Shown here piece after piece: positions 56,658-64,000 of a stretch of DNA of 64,000 bases. The translations under genes and the position numbers were made by a program. Location of the stretch: contig OZ255625.1 in assembly GCA_965276755.1 (NCBI GenBank), positions 1,736,001-1,800,000 on the forward strand. The letters run 5' to 3'. The notes beneath the pieces are model-generated. The model did not search any database. It had not been told where the DNA came from and saw nothing but the letters and a program-made list of their open reading frames with translations. Source of the stretch: CAJCIS01 sp965276755 (lineage in GTDB: Bacteria > Pseudomonadota > Alphaproteobacteria > Acetobacterales > Acetobacteraceae). Each line of letters begins with the position of its first letter. Within the stretch, counting starts at the first letter, position 1.

Positions 56658-57209
56658 GTGCTTAAGATTTCGAGTTTTGCAATGTCGGCCGTGGCGCTGG
56701 GCGCGCTGGGGTGGATGGCCGCGGCCCAGGCGCAATCGACGCCGCCGGGGTCGTCGGCACCGGTGGGCTCGCCCACCGGGTCTTCGACCGGGGCGGCACC
56801 GATGGCCGCACCGGCGCCGGCACCTGCGCCAGAGGCGGCCGCACCTGCGCCGGATGCTGCGGCTCCGGCACCCGCGCCTGATGCAGCACCACCTGCGGCG
56901 GCCCCTGCGCCCGCGCCCATGAAGGCGAAGCACCACCACATGGCGTCGCACAGCATGCATCACGGCGGCGACAGCGGGAATGCGGCGGTCGAGGACCTGA
57001 ACGCCAAAAGCCTGAGTGCGGCCAAGGCCGGTACGCCGTTTACGCCGGGTGGCAAGTCGAGCGCGCCCATGGCAAGCGATTCGACCAAGCACGTGATGCA
57101 CAAGCATCACTTGCACAAAATCCACCGCGCTCAGGCGGCGCCGCCCGCGAGTGCCGCGCCGGCTCCCGACGCTTCGCCCGCGCCAGCGCCTGCGGATACG
57201 AGCAAGTAA
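56658..57209 (+). CDS. Ala/Pro/His-rich secreted protein
   Basis: 183 aa from a GTG start with AGGAGG upstream. Signal peptide (MSAVALGALGWMAAAQAQ end), then a long Ala-Pro repeat (APAPAPAPEAAAPAPDAA type), a His-rich stretch (KAKHHHMASHSMHHGG, KHVMHKHHLHKIHRAQ) and another Ala-Pro tail. Probably periplasmic, and the His clusters could bind metal; both are inferences from composition. It is directly followed by the beta-lactamase gene. Confidence 0.7.
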   Translation: MLKISSFAMSAVALGALGWMAAAQAQSTPPGSSAPVGSPTGSSTGAAPMAAPAPAPAPEAAAPAPDAAAPAPAPDAAPPAAAPAPAPMKAKHHHMASHSMHHGGDSGNAAVEDLNAKSLSAAKAGTPFTPGGKSSAPMASDSTKHVMHKHHLHKIHRAQAAPPASAAPAPDASPAPAPADTSK

Positions 57210-57230
57210 GTGAAGACGGGGGTTGGGCGG

Positions 57231-58022
57231 ATGCGCCTGGCCCCCGCCCTTCTCGCAGGGATCCTATTTGCGGCGCCGGCGAGGGCGGCCACGCTGTGCA
57301 CGTTGCTGGCCGATGCGTCTTCCGGCAAGGTAATGTACCAGAAGGGCGATTGCGCAAAGCGCGTGACGCCGGCCTCCACGTTCAAGATCGCCATCAGCCT
57401 GATGGGCTTTGATTCAGGATTTTTGGTGGATGCGCATAGGCCCGTCCTGCCCTTCCAGGCGGGGTATGCCGATTGGCTGCCCGAGTGGCGGCAGAGGATC
57501 GATCCGACGAGCTGGATTGCCTACTCCGTGGTTTGGTATTCGCAGCAGGTGACGGGCGCGTTGGGCGAGGCGCGGTTTGGGCGTTACGTGCATGCGTTTG
57601 GGTATGGCAACGAGGATGTGTCTGGGAATGCAGGGCGGCATGACGGGCTGACGCAGGCCTGGCTGAGTTCGTCCCTGCGGATTTCGCCTCTGGAGCAGGT
57701 TGGGTTTTTGGCGCGGTTGTGCGGGCGGAGGCTGGGGATTTCCGCGCGGGCGTATGACATGACGGCGCAAATCACGGCCGTGGGCGTGGTGGGCGATGGG
57801 TGGATGGTGCATGGCAAGACCGGGACTGGTTCGCCCGTGTCGGCTGATGGCGTGCGCGATGAGGCGCATGGGTATGGGTGGTTTGTGGGGTGGGCGGAAA
57901 AGGGTGCGCGGCGCGTGGCGTTCGCGCGGTTGATCCAGGATGAGGGTGGCGAGGGGGAGCGATCCGGTCCTCGGGCGCGGGCTGAGTTTCTGCGGGAGGC
58001 GCCGACGTTGTTGGGACGGTGA
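57231..58022 (+). CDS. Class D beta-lactamase
   Basis: 263 aa serine beta-lactamase of the OXA type, exported (MRLAPALLAGILFAAPARA). Motifs: STFK (active-site Ser with the carbamylated Lys), SVVWYSQQ (SxV), FGYGNEDVSG (YGN), and HGKTGTGSP (KTG). GTG 57210 would add seven residues. Chromosomal position between ordinary housekeeping genes and lack of flanking IS suggest an ancestral, species-specific enzyme rather than an acquired one. Substrate range cannot be read from sequence. Confidence 0.92.
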   Translation: MRLAPALLAGILFAAPARAATLCTLLADASSGKVMYQKGDCAKRVTPASTFKIAISLMGFDSGFLVDAHRPVLPFQAGYADWLPEWRQRIDPTSWIAYSVVWYSQQVTGALGEARFGRYVHAFGYGNEDVSGNAGRHDGLTQAWLSSSLRISPLEQVGFLARLCGRRLGISARAYDMTAQITAVGVVGDGWMVHGKTGTGSPVSADGVRDEAHGYGWFVGWAEKGARRVAFARLIQDEGGEGERSGPRARAEFLREAPTLLGR

Positions 58023-58077
58023 GACGCGAACGATTGAAGCAGGATTTGGGGATACGTGGCCCCCAAAAAGCCCGTCT

Positions 58078-58497
58078 TTATTCCGCCTCGGACTCCGGCA
58101 TCTCTTGCACCGGCCCACTATCCTGGCCCTTGGCCGAAGGATCGCGATCGACAAATTCGATCACCGCCATGTCGGCCGCATCGCCATACCGCATGCCGGC
58201 TTTGAGCACGCGCGTGTAGCCGCCGGCGCGGCTCTTGTAGCGATCGGCGAGCGCGGTGAAGAGCTTGTTGACGATCGTATCGTCACGCAACTGCGCATAC
58301 GCTTGACGGCGCGCGTGCAGGCCGCCGCGCTTGCCGAGCGTGATTAGCTTTTCGGCGACGGGGCGCAGTTCTTTGGCCTTGGGCAAGGTGGTGGTGATCT
58401 GCTCGTGCTTGATGAGTGCCACGGCCATGTTGCGGAACATGGCGAGGCGGTGGGTGGAAGTAACGCCTAGCTTTCGGCCGGCTACACCGTGACGCAT
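58078..58497 (-). CDS. rplQ: 50S ribosomal protein L17
   Basis: 139 aa. MRHGVAGRKLGVTSTHRLAM start, ALIKHEQITTTLPKAKELRP, YTRVLKAGMRYGDAADMAVI. C-terminal tail is acidic. ATG 58497 has AGGGA upstream; a longer frame overlaps rpoA and is not real. Last gene of the alpha operon. Confidence 0.98.
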   Translation of the reverse strand: MRHGVAGRKLGVTSTHRLAMFRNMAVALIKHEQITTTLPKAKELRPVAEKLITLGKRGGLHARRQAYAQLRDDTIVNKLFTALADRYKSRAGGYTRVLKAGMRYGDAADMAVIEFVDRDPSAKGQDSGPVQEMPESEAE

Positions 58498-58514
58498 AAA
58501 ATAATCCCTAAAGT

Positions 58515-58567
58515 TAAGGCCAGGGCTCTGCCCTGGACCCGCTGGGGCCTGAGGCCCCAGACCCCCA
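58515..58567. repeat. G/C repeat half copy between rplQ and rpoA
   Basis: CCAGGGCTCTGCCCTGG and CTGGGGCCTGAGGCCCCAG hairpins. It is unusual in that it sits inside a ribosomal-protein operon, between rpoA and rplQ. Confidence 0.75.
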
Positions 58568-58571
58568 TCTA

Positions 58572-59591
58572 TTAAAAAGGCTCGTCCAGGCGCTTGGCCA
58601 GATCTTCTATATTTTCGGGCGGCCAGCCGGTGACATTCATGCCCAAGGCCAGGCCCATATTGGTCAGGACTTCCTTGATCTCGTTGAGCGACTTGCGGCC
58701 GAAATTGGGCGTGCGCAGCATTTCCTGTTCGGTCTTCTGCACCAGGTCGCCAATATAGACGATGTTGTCGTTCTTCAGGCAATTGGCGCTGCGGACGGAG
58801 AGTTCGAGTTCGTCTACCTTGCGCAACAGATTGCGGTTGAACGGCAGATCGTCACGATGCTCCTCGGCACGCACCTGTTGCGGCTCGTCGAAATTGACGA
58901 AGAGCTTGAGCTGGTCTTGCAGGATGCGGGCAGCCAGCGCCACCGCGTCCTCCGGGCCAACGGCGCCGTTGGTTTCCACGGTCAGCACGAGCTTGTCGTA
59001 ATCGGTCACCTGACCAACGCGCGTCGGTTCGACCTTGTAGGCGACGCGGCGGACGGGGCTGTAGATCGCGTCCACGGGGATCAGGCCGATCGGCGCGTCC
59101 TCGGGGCGGTTGGCGGTCGCAGGTTCGTAGCCGCGGCCAAGCTGGGCGGTCAGCTCCATGCCGAGCTTGGCACCCTCGTCCAGCGTGCAGATGACCAGAT
59201 CGGGGTTCATAATGTCTATGTCATGGCCGGCCTGGATCTGGCCGGCGCGGACCTCGCCCGGCCCGGTCGCGGTCAGCATCATGCGCTTGGGACCCTCGCC
59301 GTGCATGCGCAGCGCGAGTTGCTTGATGTTGAGCACGATGTCGGTGACATCCTCGCGCACGCCGGGAACGGAGCTGAATTCGTGCAGCACGCCGTCGATC
59401 TGCACGGCCGTGACCGCGGCGCCCTGCAGGGACGAGAGCAGGATGCGGCGGATGGCGTTGCCCAGCGTCATGCCGAAACCGCGCTCCAGCGGCTCGGCCA
59501 CGACTGTCGCGATGCGGTGCGGATCGTTGCCGGGCTCAACCTCGAGCTTTTCCGGCTTGATCAGCGACTGCCAATTACGTTGAATGACCAC
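58572..59591 (-). CDS. rpoA: DNA-directed RNA polymerase subunit alpha
   Basis: 339 aa. N-terminal assembly domain (VAEPLERGFGMTLGNAIRRI, LLSSLQGAAVTAVQIDGVLH, EFSSVPGVREDVTDIVLN) and the C-terminal domain that binds UP elements (ELSVRSANCLKNDNIVYIGD, NFGRKSLNEIKEVL). In the usual rpsM-rpsK-rpoA-rplQ order. Confidence 0.99.
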   Translation of the reverse strand: MVIQRNWQSLIKPEKLEVEPGNDPHRIATVVAEPLERGFGMTLGNAIRRILLSSLQGAAVTAVQIDGVLHEFSSVPGVREDVTDIVLNIKQLALRMHGEGPKRMMLTATGPGEVRAGQIQAGHDIDIMNPDLVICTLDEGAKLGMELTAQLGRGYEPATANRPEDAPIGLIPVDAIYSPVRRVAYKVEPTRVGQVTDYDKLVLTVETNGAVGPEDAVALAARILQDQLKLFVNFDEPQQVRAEEHRDDLPFNRNLLRKVDELELSVRSANCLKNDNIVYIGDLVQKTEQEMLRTPNFGRKSLNEIKEVLTNMGLALGMNVTGWPPENIEDLAKRLDEPF

Positions 59592-59647
59592 GATATTACC
59601 TCATTACGCTCCCGTCCGCGTAGGGCGGGGCCGGGTGATAGGTTAGG

Positions 59648-59835
59648 TAAGGCCAGGGGGCTCTGCCCCCTGGACCCCCGCTAAGGACAAGTCCTTAGAA
59701 CCTCTGTTTGTTAGGTTCAGGAGGGGGGCTGACTCACGCGTTGTAACGTCACGTGTGGCCCCCCTCCTGACCCTAACAAATGGGGGTCTGGGGCCTCACG
59801 CCCCAGCGGGGTCCAGGGGCAGAGCCCCTGGCCTT
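59648..59835. repeat. Composite G/C-rich palindromic repeat, third copy
   Basis: Outer arms TAAGGCCAGGGGGCTCTGCC from 59648 and GGGGCAGAGCCCCTGGCCTT ending at 59835, with inner hairpins CTAAGGACAAGTCCTTAG, a long TGTTAGGTTCAGGAGGGGGG stem meeting CCCCCCTCCTGACCCTAACA, and CTGGGGCCTCACGCCCCAG. It occupies the rpsK-rpoA spacer, so it lies within an operon. Confidence 0.88.
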
Positions 59836-59844
59836 GTCTTCAGC

Positions 59845-60243
59845 TTACACACGACGCCGCTTGCGAGGACGGCAGCCGTTATGCGGGATTGGCGTCATGT
59901 CGCGGATGGCGGTGATGGAAAAGCCGACGGCCTGGAGCGCACGCAAGGCGCTCTCGCGGCCGGAACCGGGGCCGGAAACTTCGATTTCCAGCGTTTCCAT
60001 GCCGTGATCGCGCGCTTTTTTGCCGGCGTCTTCGGCGGCGACCTGGGCGGCGTAGGGCGTGGATTTGCGGCTGCCCTTGAAGCCCTGGCTGCCGGAGGAT
60101 GACCAGGCGATGGCATTGCCCTGGGCGTCCGTGATGGTGATCATCGTGTTGTTGAAGGACGCGTTCACGTGGGCGACGCCGGACGTGATGTTCTTGCGTT
60201 CCTTGCGACGGGGACGCGCGGCAGAGGCGGCGGGTTTCGCCAT
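59845..60243 (-). CDS. rpsK: 30S ribosomal protein S11
   Basis: 132 aa. ITSGVAHVNASFNNTMITIT, NAIAWSSSGSQGFKGSRKST, and the conserved C-terminal RDMTPIPHNGCRPRKRRRV. Part of the alpha operon. Confidence 0.99.
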   Translation of the reverse strand: MAKPAASAARPRRKERKNITSGVAHVNASFNNTMITITDAQGNAIAWSSSGSQGFKGSRKSTPYAAQVAAEDAGKKARDHGMETLEIEVSGPGSGRESALRALQAVGFSITAIRDMTPIPHNGCRPRKRRRV

Positions 60244-60303
60244 GGGCTTTCTGATCCTGTCTTTGGTCTGGAAGGTGGGACGGGTCGCGGGCGCGCTGGC
60301 CCG

Positions 60304-60681
60304 TTACTTCGTGACCTTCTTCTTGCCGGCGATGGCGACGGCCTTGCCCTTGCGGGTGCGGGCGTTGGTGTGGGTGCGCTGGCCGCGGACGGGCAGGCCG
60401 CGGCGATGGCGCAGGCCGCGATAGCAGGCCATGTCCATCAGGCGCTTGACGTTCATCGCCACCTCGCGGCGCAGATCGCCCTCCACGCGGTAGTCCCGGT
60501 CGATCATTTCGCGGATCTTCAGCACTTCGTCATCGGAGAGCTGGTTGACGCGGCGGTCTTGCGGGATGTGCAGCTTGGCGCAGATCTGGGCGGCCTTGGT
60601 GGGACCGATGCCGTAGATGTAGCGCAGGCTGATCGTGACCCGCTTGTTGGTGGGGATGTTTACGCCGGCAATACGCGCCAC
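60304..60681 (-). CDS. rpsM: 30S ribosomal protein S13
   Basis: 125 aa. MARIAGVNIPTNKRVTISLR, YIYGIGPTKAAQICAKL, GLRHRRGLPVRGQRTHTNAR with a lysine-rich tail. The 265 bases upstream (60682-60946) hold no gene that I can see and should contain the promoter. Confidence 0.99.
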   Translation of the reverse strand: MARIAGVNIPTNKRVTISLRYIYGIGPTKAAQICAKLHIPQDRRVNQLSDDEVLKIREMIDRDYRVEGDLRREVAMNVKRLMDMACYRGLRHRRGLPVRGQRTHTNARTRKGKAVAIAGKKKVTK

Positions 60682-60946
60682 GCCTGTTGCTCCTTGCTCG
60701 CGCGGCTGGTGGCCATGCGAGGCGCTTGCCCTGGTGGGGGCTGGTTGAACCGCTCTTTGAATGCGCTGAGGCCGCGCGCTTTCGCACGCTGCCGGAGCGC
60801 GGAGTTATAGCGGCGGCGAGGTGGGAGTCAACGATGGTGGATCAAATTGCCGTGAGCTTCGGGAGGCGGCCTCTTTGGATCTACTGCTCTCGGCCTGGGG
60901 CAGCGCCCCGCCTTCGTTGCGGTCGCGCGCTGCTCGGGGCAGCGTA

Positions 60947-61627
60947 TCAGCCCTGCGGGCCGAGGTGGGGGAGGAAGTTCTGTCTGTCCGAGACGTAGTT
61001 CACCAGGCGGGTCGGGCCAAGCTGGGCGAGAATGGCGAAGTGCTCGCGCGCGCGCACGCGCTTGACCGACGCGATGTCGGTTGAGCCGCCGAGTGCCAGC
61101 GCCGGATGCGAGGCGTAACATTCTCCTAGATCAGGTGGGCCGAGGCGCTTGGCGCAACGCTTGTAGATCGGCGCCGCCCTGGCCGTGTTGTCGAACAGGG
61201 TGAAGGTACCCTTGTCGGCTAAATCATGGAGCCGGCTTGTCAGCGCGATATTCACCTCGGTCGCTTTCCAGTTCGGCCGGACTGCGTCGGCGGTTGCGCG
61301 TAGATACGGCAGGTTTACGAGCATGCACTGCCGGGTATCGTGCCAGAGCACAAGGTCGCCGAATGCGCCGCAGCCGACGAGATGCGTATGGTCGGGGCTG
61401 TAATCAGGGTCGCCGCGCAGGATCAACTTGACGACACCGGCGTAGTCGGCGGGATTGCAGAACTGAAATTTTCCTCCGGCCCAACTGCCGAAGCCGTATT
61501 CCTGCCACACCTCGATAAGGCCGCTCGGAAATTTTGCCTTGAATTGCTCAATCAAGCCTGGATCAGGGTGCGCAGTCTGCATCTGTGGGGCAAGTTTCTC
61601 GGCGACATACGCGAAATCTTCGTTCAT
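60947..61627 (-). CDS. GAD-like/DUF1851 protein, copy 1 (Tdi1-like immunity)
   Basis: 226 aa. N-terminal GAD-like domain (KFPSGLIEVWQEYGFGSWAG, GKFQFCNPADYAGVVKLI, HLVGCGAFGDLVLWHD) and a C-terminal DUF1851 domain (RLGPPDLGECYASHPALALG, GSTDIASVKRVRAREHFAIL). This domain pair is that of T6SS immunity protein Tdi1. Same length as copies 2 and 3. Copy 1 is more diverged at the C terminus (YASHPAL, where the others have YGLHPAL). No toxin gene is in the window. Confidence 0.85.
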   Translation of the reverse strand: MNEDFAYVAEKLAPQMQTAHPDPGLIEQFKAKFPSGLIEVWQEYGFGSWAGGKFQFCNPADYAGVVKLILRGDPDYSPDHTHLVGCGAFGDLVLWHDTRQCMLVNLPYLRATADAVRPNWKATEVNIALTSRLHDLADKGTFTLFDNTARAAPIYKRCAKRLGPPDLGECYASHPALALGGSTDIASVKRVRAREHFAILAQLGPTRLVNYVSDRQNFLPHLGPQG

Positions 61628-61693
61628 GCCGACGCGTCTGCACTCGATCCAGCGGTCCGTTCAGGTGACGGCATTGCGTTCTCTCATTTGTCG

Positions 61694-61933
61694 TCAAGGT
61701 GTGCCTGCCAGCTTGAGGAGTATGTTCGCAAGCTCGATCGCCTCCTCATCGGCCAGTTCTACCGGATCATCGTAGCCGGTCTTCGTTTTGATGCATATGC
61801 AACTGCCGTCGTGCCACACGGCCAGTTCACCGTTGGAAACGGTATGGATTGCGCCGCCTGTCACAGGATCAACAATCTTTGCGGCCTTCGGACCAGCGGT
61901 GGGTAGCGTGAGCCTGCGGCAATGACGCGTCAA
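61694..61933 (-). CDS. Small immunity-like hypothetical protein
   Basis: 79 aa from a possible TTG start. The core is IHTVSNGELAVWHDGSCICI and KTKTGYDDPVELADEEAIEL with ANILLKLAG, which resembles short immunity-type or beta-sheet proteins of polymorphic toxin loci. Family not certain. It sits between two GAD-like genes and breaks the tandem spacing, so it was probably inserted into the array. Confidence 0.5.
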   Translation of the reverse strand: MTRHCRRLTLPTAGPKAAKIVDPVTGGAIHTVSNGELAVWHDGSCICIKTKTGYDDPVELADEEAIELANILLKLAGTP

Positions 61934-61944
61934 ACTTAGCCGCG

Positions 61945-62155
61945 ATTACCCAGCCTCAGGCGCTTGGCGCAACGCTCAACTCGGGCAAACCGGCTTGCTC
62001 GCATAAGGTCTCGCACTGATCTCGGCACGGACAACCTCGTCAAGCGATCGCCGCGTTTCTGGCGATATTCGTTCAATCGCGCAAGAGTGGCGTCGGTCGG
62101 CTCGACAAACAACTTTTGGTTCTGGGCAGCGTCCTCGAACGAGGCTTGCGTAAGC
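61945..62155 (-). other. Array scar with fragment of the GAD-like gene
   Basis: A frame ends ERCAKRLRLGNRG, with the same ERCAKRL segment that occurs in each GAD-like copy, preceded by unrelated sequence (LTQASFEDAAQNQKLF). It looks like a recombination remnant where a copy was deleted. No intact gene. Confidence 0.45.
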
Positions 62156-62374
62156 TCAACGGTGGTAAATGGTCAGGTGCCGCGGTAGGCCCTCAGATGT
62201 CCGAGGCTGGCCTGGCGCTGGAGCGCTTGCCATGCGGCGGTTGCATCGAGAGTCCAGTTCCGGCGCCATTTCGATCATTGCGGGGACTGCATCTTGGTCG
62301 AGCACGGACCACAGCAGGTCCTGCTCAAACGAGCCTGCGCGTGTGCCTGACTTGGCCGGCTCGGGTCGGCCCAT
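62156..62374 (-). CDS. Small hypothetical protein coupled to copy 2
   Basis: 72 aa. Its ATG (62374) overlaps the stop of copy 2 as TGATG. It reads MGRPEPAKSGTRAGSFEQDL, LWSVLDQDAVPAMIEMAPEL and then a Pro/Arg-rich tail. Another frame after the middle (TLDATAAWQALQRQASLGHL) looks more protein-like, so a frameshift is possible. Copy 3 also has TGATG with a short 23-codon frame. Confidence 0.35.
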   Translation of the reverse strand: MGRPEPAKSGTRAGSFEQDLLWSVLDQDAVPAMIEMAPELDSRCNRRMASAPAPGQPRTSEGLPRHLTIYHR

Positions 62375-63054
62375 CAGTCCTGCGGGCCGAGATTGCGGAG
62401 GAAGTTTTCTCTGTCCGAGACGTAGTTCACCAGGCGGATCGGCCCGAGCTGGGCCAGGATGGCGAAGTGCTCGCGCGCGCGCACGCGCTTGACTGAGGCG
62501 ATGTCGGTTGAGCCGCCGAGTGCCAGGGCGGGATGCAAGCCGTAACATTCTCCGAGGTCGGGCGGGCCTAGGCGCTTGGCGCAACGCTCATAGATCGGCG
62601 CTGCGCTGGCCGTGTTGTCAAAGAGGGTGAATCTGTCCTTATCACCTAAACGATACAGGCGGCTTGTCAGCGCAATATTCGCCTCTGTCGCTTTCCAATC
62701 GGGTCGGACTGAATCGGCGCTTGCGTCTAAATACGGCAGGTTCACGAGCAGGCACTGCCGGGTCTCGTGCCAGAGCACAAGGTCGCCAAAGGCCCCATAG
62801 CCGATGAGATGCGTGTGATCTGGGCTGAAATCAGGATCGCCGCCCAGAATTAGGGTGACGACGCCGATGTAGTCGGCGGGATTGCAGAACTGAAACTTTC
62901 CGCCGGCCCAACCGCCGAGTCCGTATTCCTGCCAATATTCGATCAGGCCGCTCGGCACTTTCGGTTGGAACTGCGCGATCAAGGCTTGATCAGGGTGCGC
63001 AGTCTGCAGCTGCGGGCCGAGTTTCTTTGCGACGTAAGCGGAGTCTTCGTTCAA
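62374..63054 (-). CDS. GAD-like/DUF1851 protein, copy 2 (Tdi1-like immunity)
   Basis: 226 aa from TTG 63054 (the ATG of its sister copies is TTG here). GAD-like domain with KVPSGLIEYWQEYGLGGWAG and IGYGAFGDLVLWHETRQCLL, DUF1851 domain with DLGECYGLHPALALGGSTDI. The TTG start fits the 226 aa length shared by all three full copies. Repeat period to copy 3 is 807 bases. Confidence 0.85.
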   Translation of the reverse strand: MNEDSAYVAKKLGPQLQTAHPDQALIAQFQPKVPSGLIEYWQEYGLGGWAGGKFQFCNPADYIGVVTLILGGDPDFSPDHTHLIGYGAFGDLVLWHETRQCLLVNLPYLDASADSVRPDWKATEANIALTSRLYRLGDKDRFTLFDNTASAAPIYERCAKRLGPPDLGECYGLHPALALGGSTDIASVKRVRAREHFAILAQLGPIRLVNYVSDRENFLRNLGPQD

Positions 63055-63180
63055 GAGGGCGCGTCCGTGTGCGGCCCGGGGGTCGGGCTGGGCCGAGCAT
63101 TGCATCGTCTCATTGCAGGACCGCTTCCGTGATCACGGCGTGCCCGCTGGCTTGTGGCCCTGTGCGGCCCGGGCTGCCCA

Positions 63181-63861
63181 TCAGCCCTGCGGGCCAAGGT
63201 TACGGACAAAAATCTCTTTTAGGCCATCGTAGTTCAACAAGCGGATCGGGCCGAGCTGGGCCAGGATGGCGAAGTGCTCGCGCGCCCGCACGCGCTTGAC
63301 GGAGGCGATGTCGGTTGAGCCGCCAAGTGCCAGCGCCGGGTGCAAGCCGTAACATTCTCCCAAATCGGGCGGCCCCAGGCGCTTGACGCAACGCTCGTAG
63401 ATCGGCGCCGCACTGGCCGTGTTGTCGAACAGGGTAAAGGTTCGCTTGTTAGATAAATGGTATAGCCGGCTCGACAGTGCAATGTTTGGTTCAGACGGTT
63501 TCCTATTCGGACGGATGAAATCGGCAGTCGCGCGTAGGTATGGCAAGTTGACTAGAAGGCCATGAAACTTTTCGTTCCAGAGCACGAGGTCGGCAAATGC
63601 ACCGTAGCCAATCAGATGCGTGTGATCGGGGCTGAGATCGGGATCGCCGCGCAGTATCAACGTGACGACGCCGGCGTAGTCGGCGGGATTGCAAAACTGA
63701 AACTTTCCTCCGGCCCAACTGCCGATGCCGTATTCCTGCCAAAACTCGATCAGACCACTTGGCAACTTCGACTGAAACTGCGCAACTAAGGCCTGACCGG
63801 GGTGCGCAGTCTGCAACGGCGGGGCAAGTTTCTGTGCGACATACGCGAAATCTTCGTTCAT
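63181..63861 (-). CDS. GAD-like/DUF1851 protein, copy 3 (Tdi1-like immunity)
   Basis: 226 aa from ATG 63861 (CGGAGG upstream; MNEDFAYVAQKLAPPLQTAH). GAD-like domain with KLPSGLIEFWQEYGIGSWAG and IGYGAFADLVLWNEKFHGLL, DUF1851 domain with DLGECYGLHPALALGGSTDI. Between copies the spacers are 125-126 bases and share the CACGCC.TGATCACGGAAGC sequence. Confidence 0.88.
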   Translation of the reverse strand: MNEDFAYVAQKLAPPLQTAHPGQALVAQFQSKLPSGLIEFWQEYGIGSWAGGKFQFCNPADYAGVVTLILRGDPDLSPDHTHLIGYGAFADLVLWNEKFHGLLVNLPYLRATADFIRPNRKPSEPNIALSSRLYHLSNKRTFTLFDNTASAAPIYERCVKRLGPPDLGECYGLHPALALGGSTDIASVKRVRAREHFAILAQLGPIRLLNYDGLKEIFVRNLGPQG

Positions 63862-63986
63862 GCCGGCGCCTCCGTGCCCGGCCAACGGGCTCGGCTGGGT
63901 GGAGCACTGCGCCTTCTCATTGTAGGATGGCTTCCGTGATCAAGGCGTGCCCGCCAGCTCACAGCCTTGGTGGATCGGCCGGCGCA

Positions 63987-64000
63987 TCAGCCCTGCGAAC
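63987..64000 (-). CDS. GAD-like protein, copy 4 (3' end only)
   Basis: The last bases read SQG-stop on the reverse strand, with the same CAGGGCTGATG end as copy 3 and at the expected 806-base period (stop at 63987). So the array continues beyond the right edge. Confidence 0.6.

Noticed and set aside
60687..61084. Plus-strand frames upstream of rpsM and across copy 1 of the GAD-like gene
   Set aside because: They run antisense into the GAD-like gene and have no conserved features. The region 60682-60946 is treated as the promoter space of rpsM.

Overview
The window looks like chromosomal DNA of a GC-rich alphaproteobacterium, most likely from Acetobacteraceae/Rhodospirillales. The reasons are the gene order nuoA-G, then tRNA-Asp/tRNA-Val/hup/lon/clpX/clpP/tig, an ATP12-type chaperone, and the rpsM-rpsK-rpoA-rplQ operon. 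Many intergenic spaces also carry G/C-rich palindromic repeats, which I recall (unchecked) from that family. The taxon is an inference from gene order and composition; no 16S gene is present.

Layout. 1-5570: 5' part of the complex I operon (nuoA to nuoG, minus strand, genes overlapping or nearly so; nuoG runs off the left edge). 5750-13000: two tRNAs, an HU-like protein, and the proteostasis block lon, clpX, clpP and trigger factor, then tRNA-Leu. 13000-33975: mixed accessory and metabolic genes: periplasmic binding protein, DUF2272 lipoprotein, secreted proteins, GNAT, SDR, DUF3108 protein, a coiled-coil membrane protein, two hydrolases (one frameshifted), glycosyltransferase, DUF4239 protein, and a VOC/ArsR/SRPBCC/GST cluster. 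34000-39740: an unstable accessory island with a secreted protein plus DUF3380 muramidase pair, a two-domain (macro-like plus deoxyribosyltransferase/TIR-like) gene split by an intact IS5-type element, and a second IS whose transposase carries a nonsense codon. 39800-44710: TetR regulator, ATP12, AsmA-like protein, RluA-type pseudouridine synthase. 44800-47495: a VapBC-like module whose PIN gene is split by an ISL3-type element, then gene debris. 47496-54000: a winged-helix/Ser-Thr kinase/TPR protein and several secreted proteins, including another secreted protein plus cell-wall-hydrolase pair. 54000-58000: partial rarA duplicate, DUF433/DUF5615 toxin-antitoxin pair, intact rarA, an Ala/Pro/His-rich secreted protein and a class D beta-lactamase. 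58078-60681: rplQ, rpoA, rpsK, rpsM. 60947-64000: a tandem array of GAD-like/DUF1851 proteins resembling T6SS immunity protein Tdi1, with a fourth copy entering from the right edge.

How it fits together. Core operons are intact and tightly packed. The spaces between them hold competition and defence genes, most of them damaged. Three separate loci pair a peptidoglycan hydrolase with a secreted protein: GH104-like at 20.4-21.0 kb (broken by a MITE), DUF3380 at 35.1-36.2 kb (intact), and a SleB-like one at 52.7-53.3 kb (frameshifted). Together with the immunity-gene array and remnants of at least three toxin-antitoxin systems, this suggests a history of interbacterial toxin/immunity turnover. 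Exact insertion scars (TA, CTTAG, TTAA and AGATATTT duplications) let several broken genes be reconstructed in frame.
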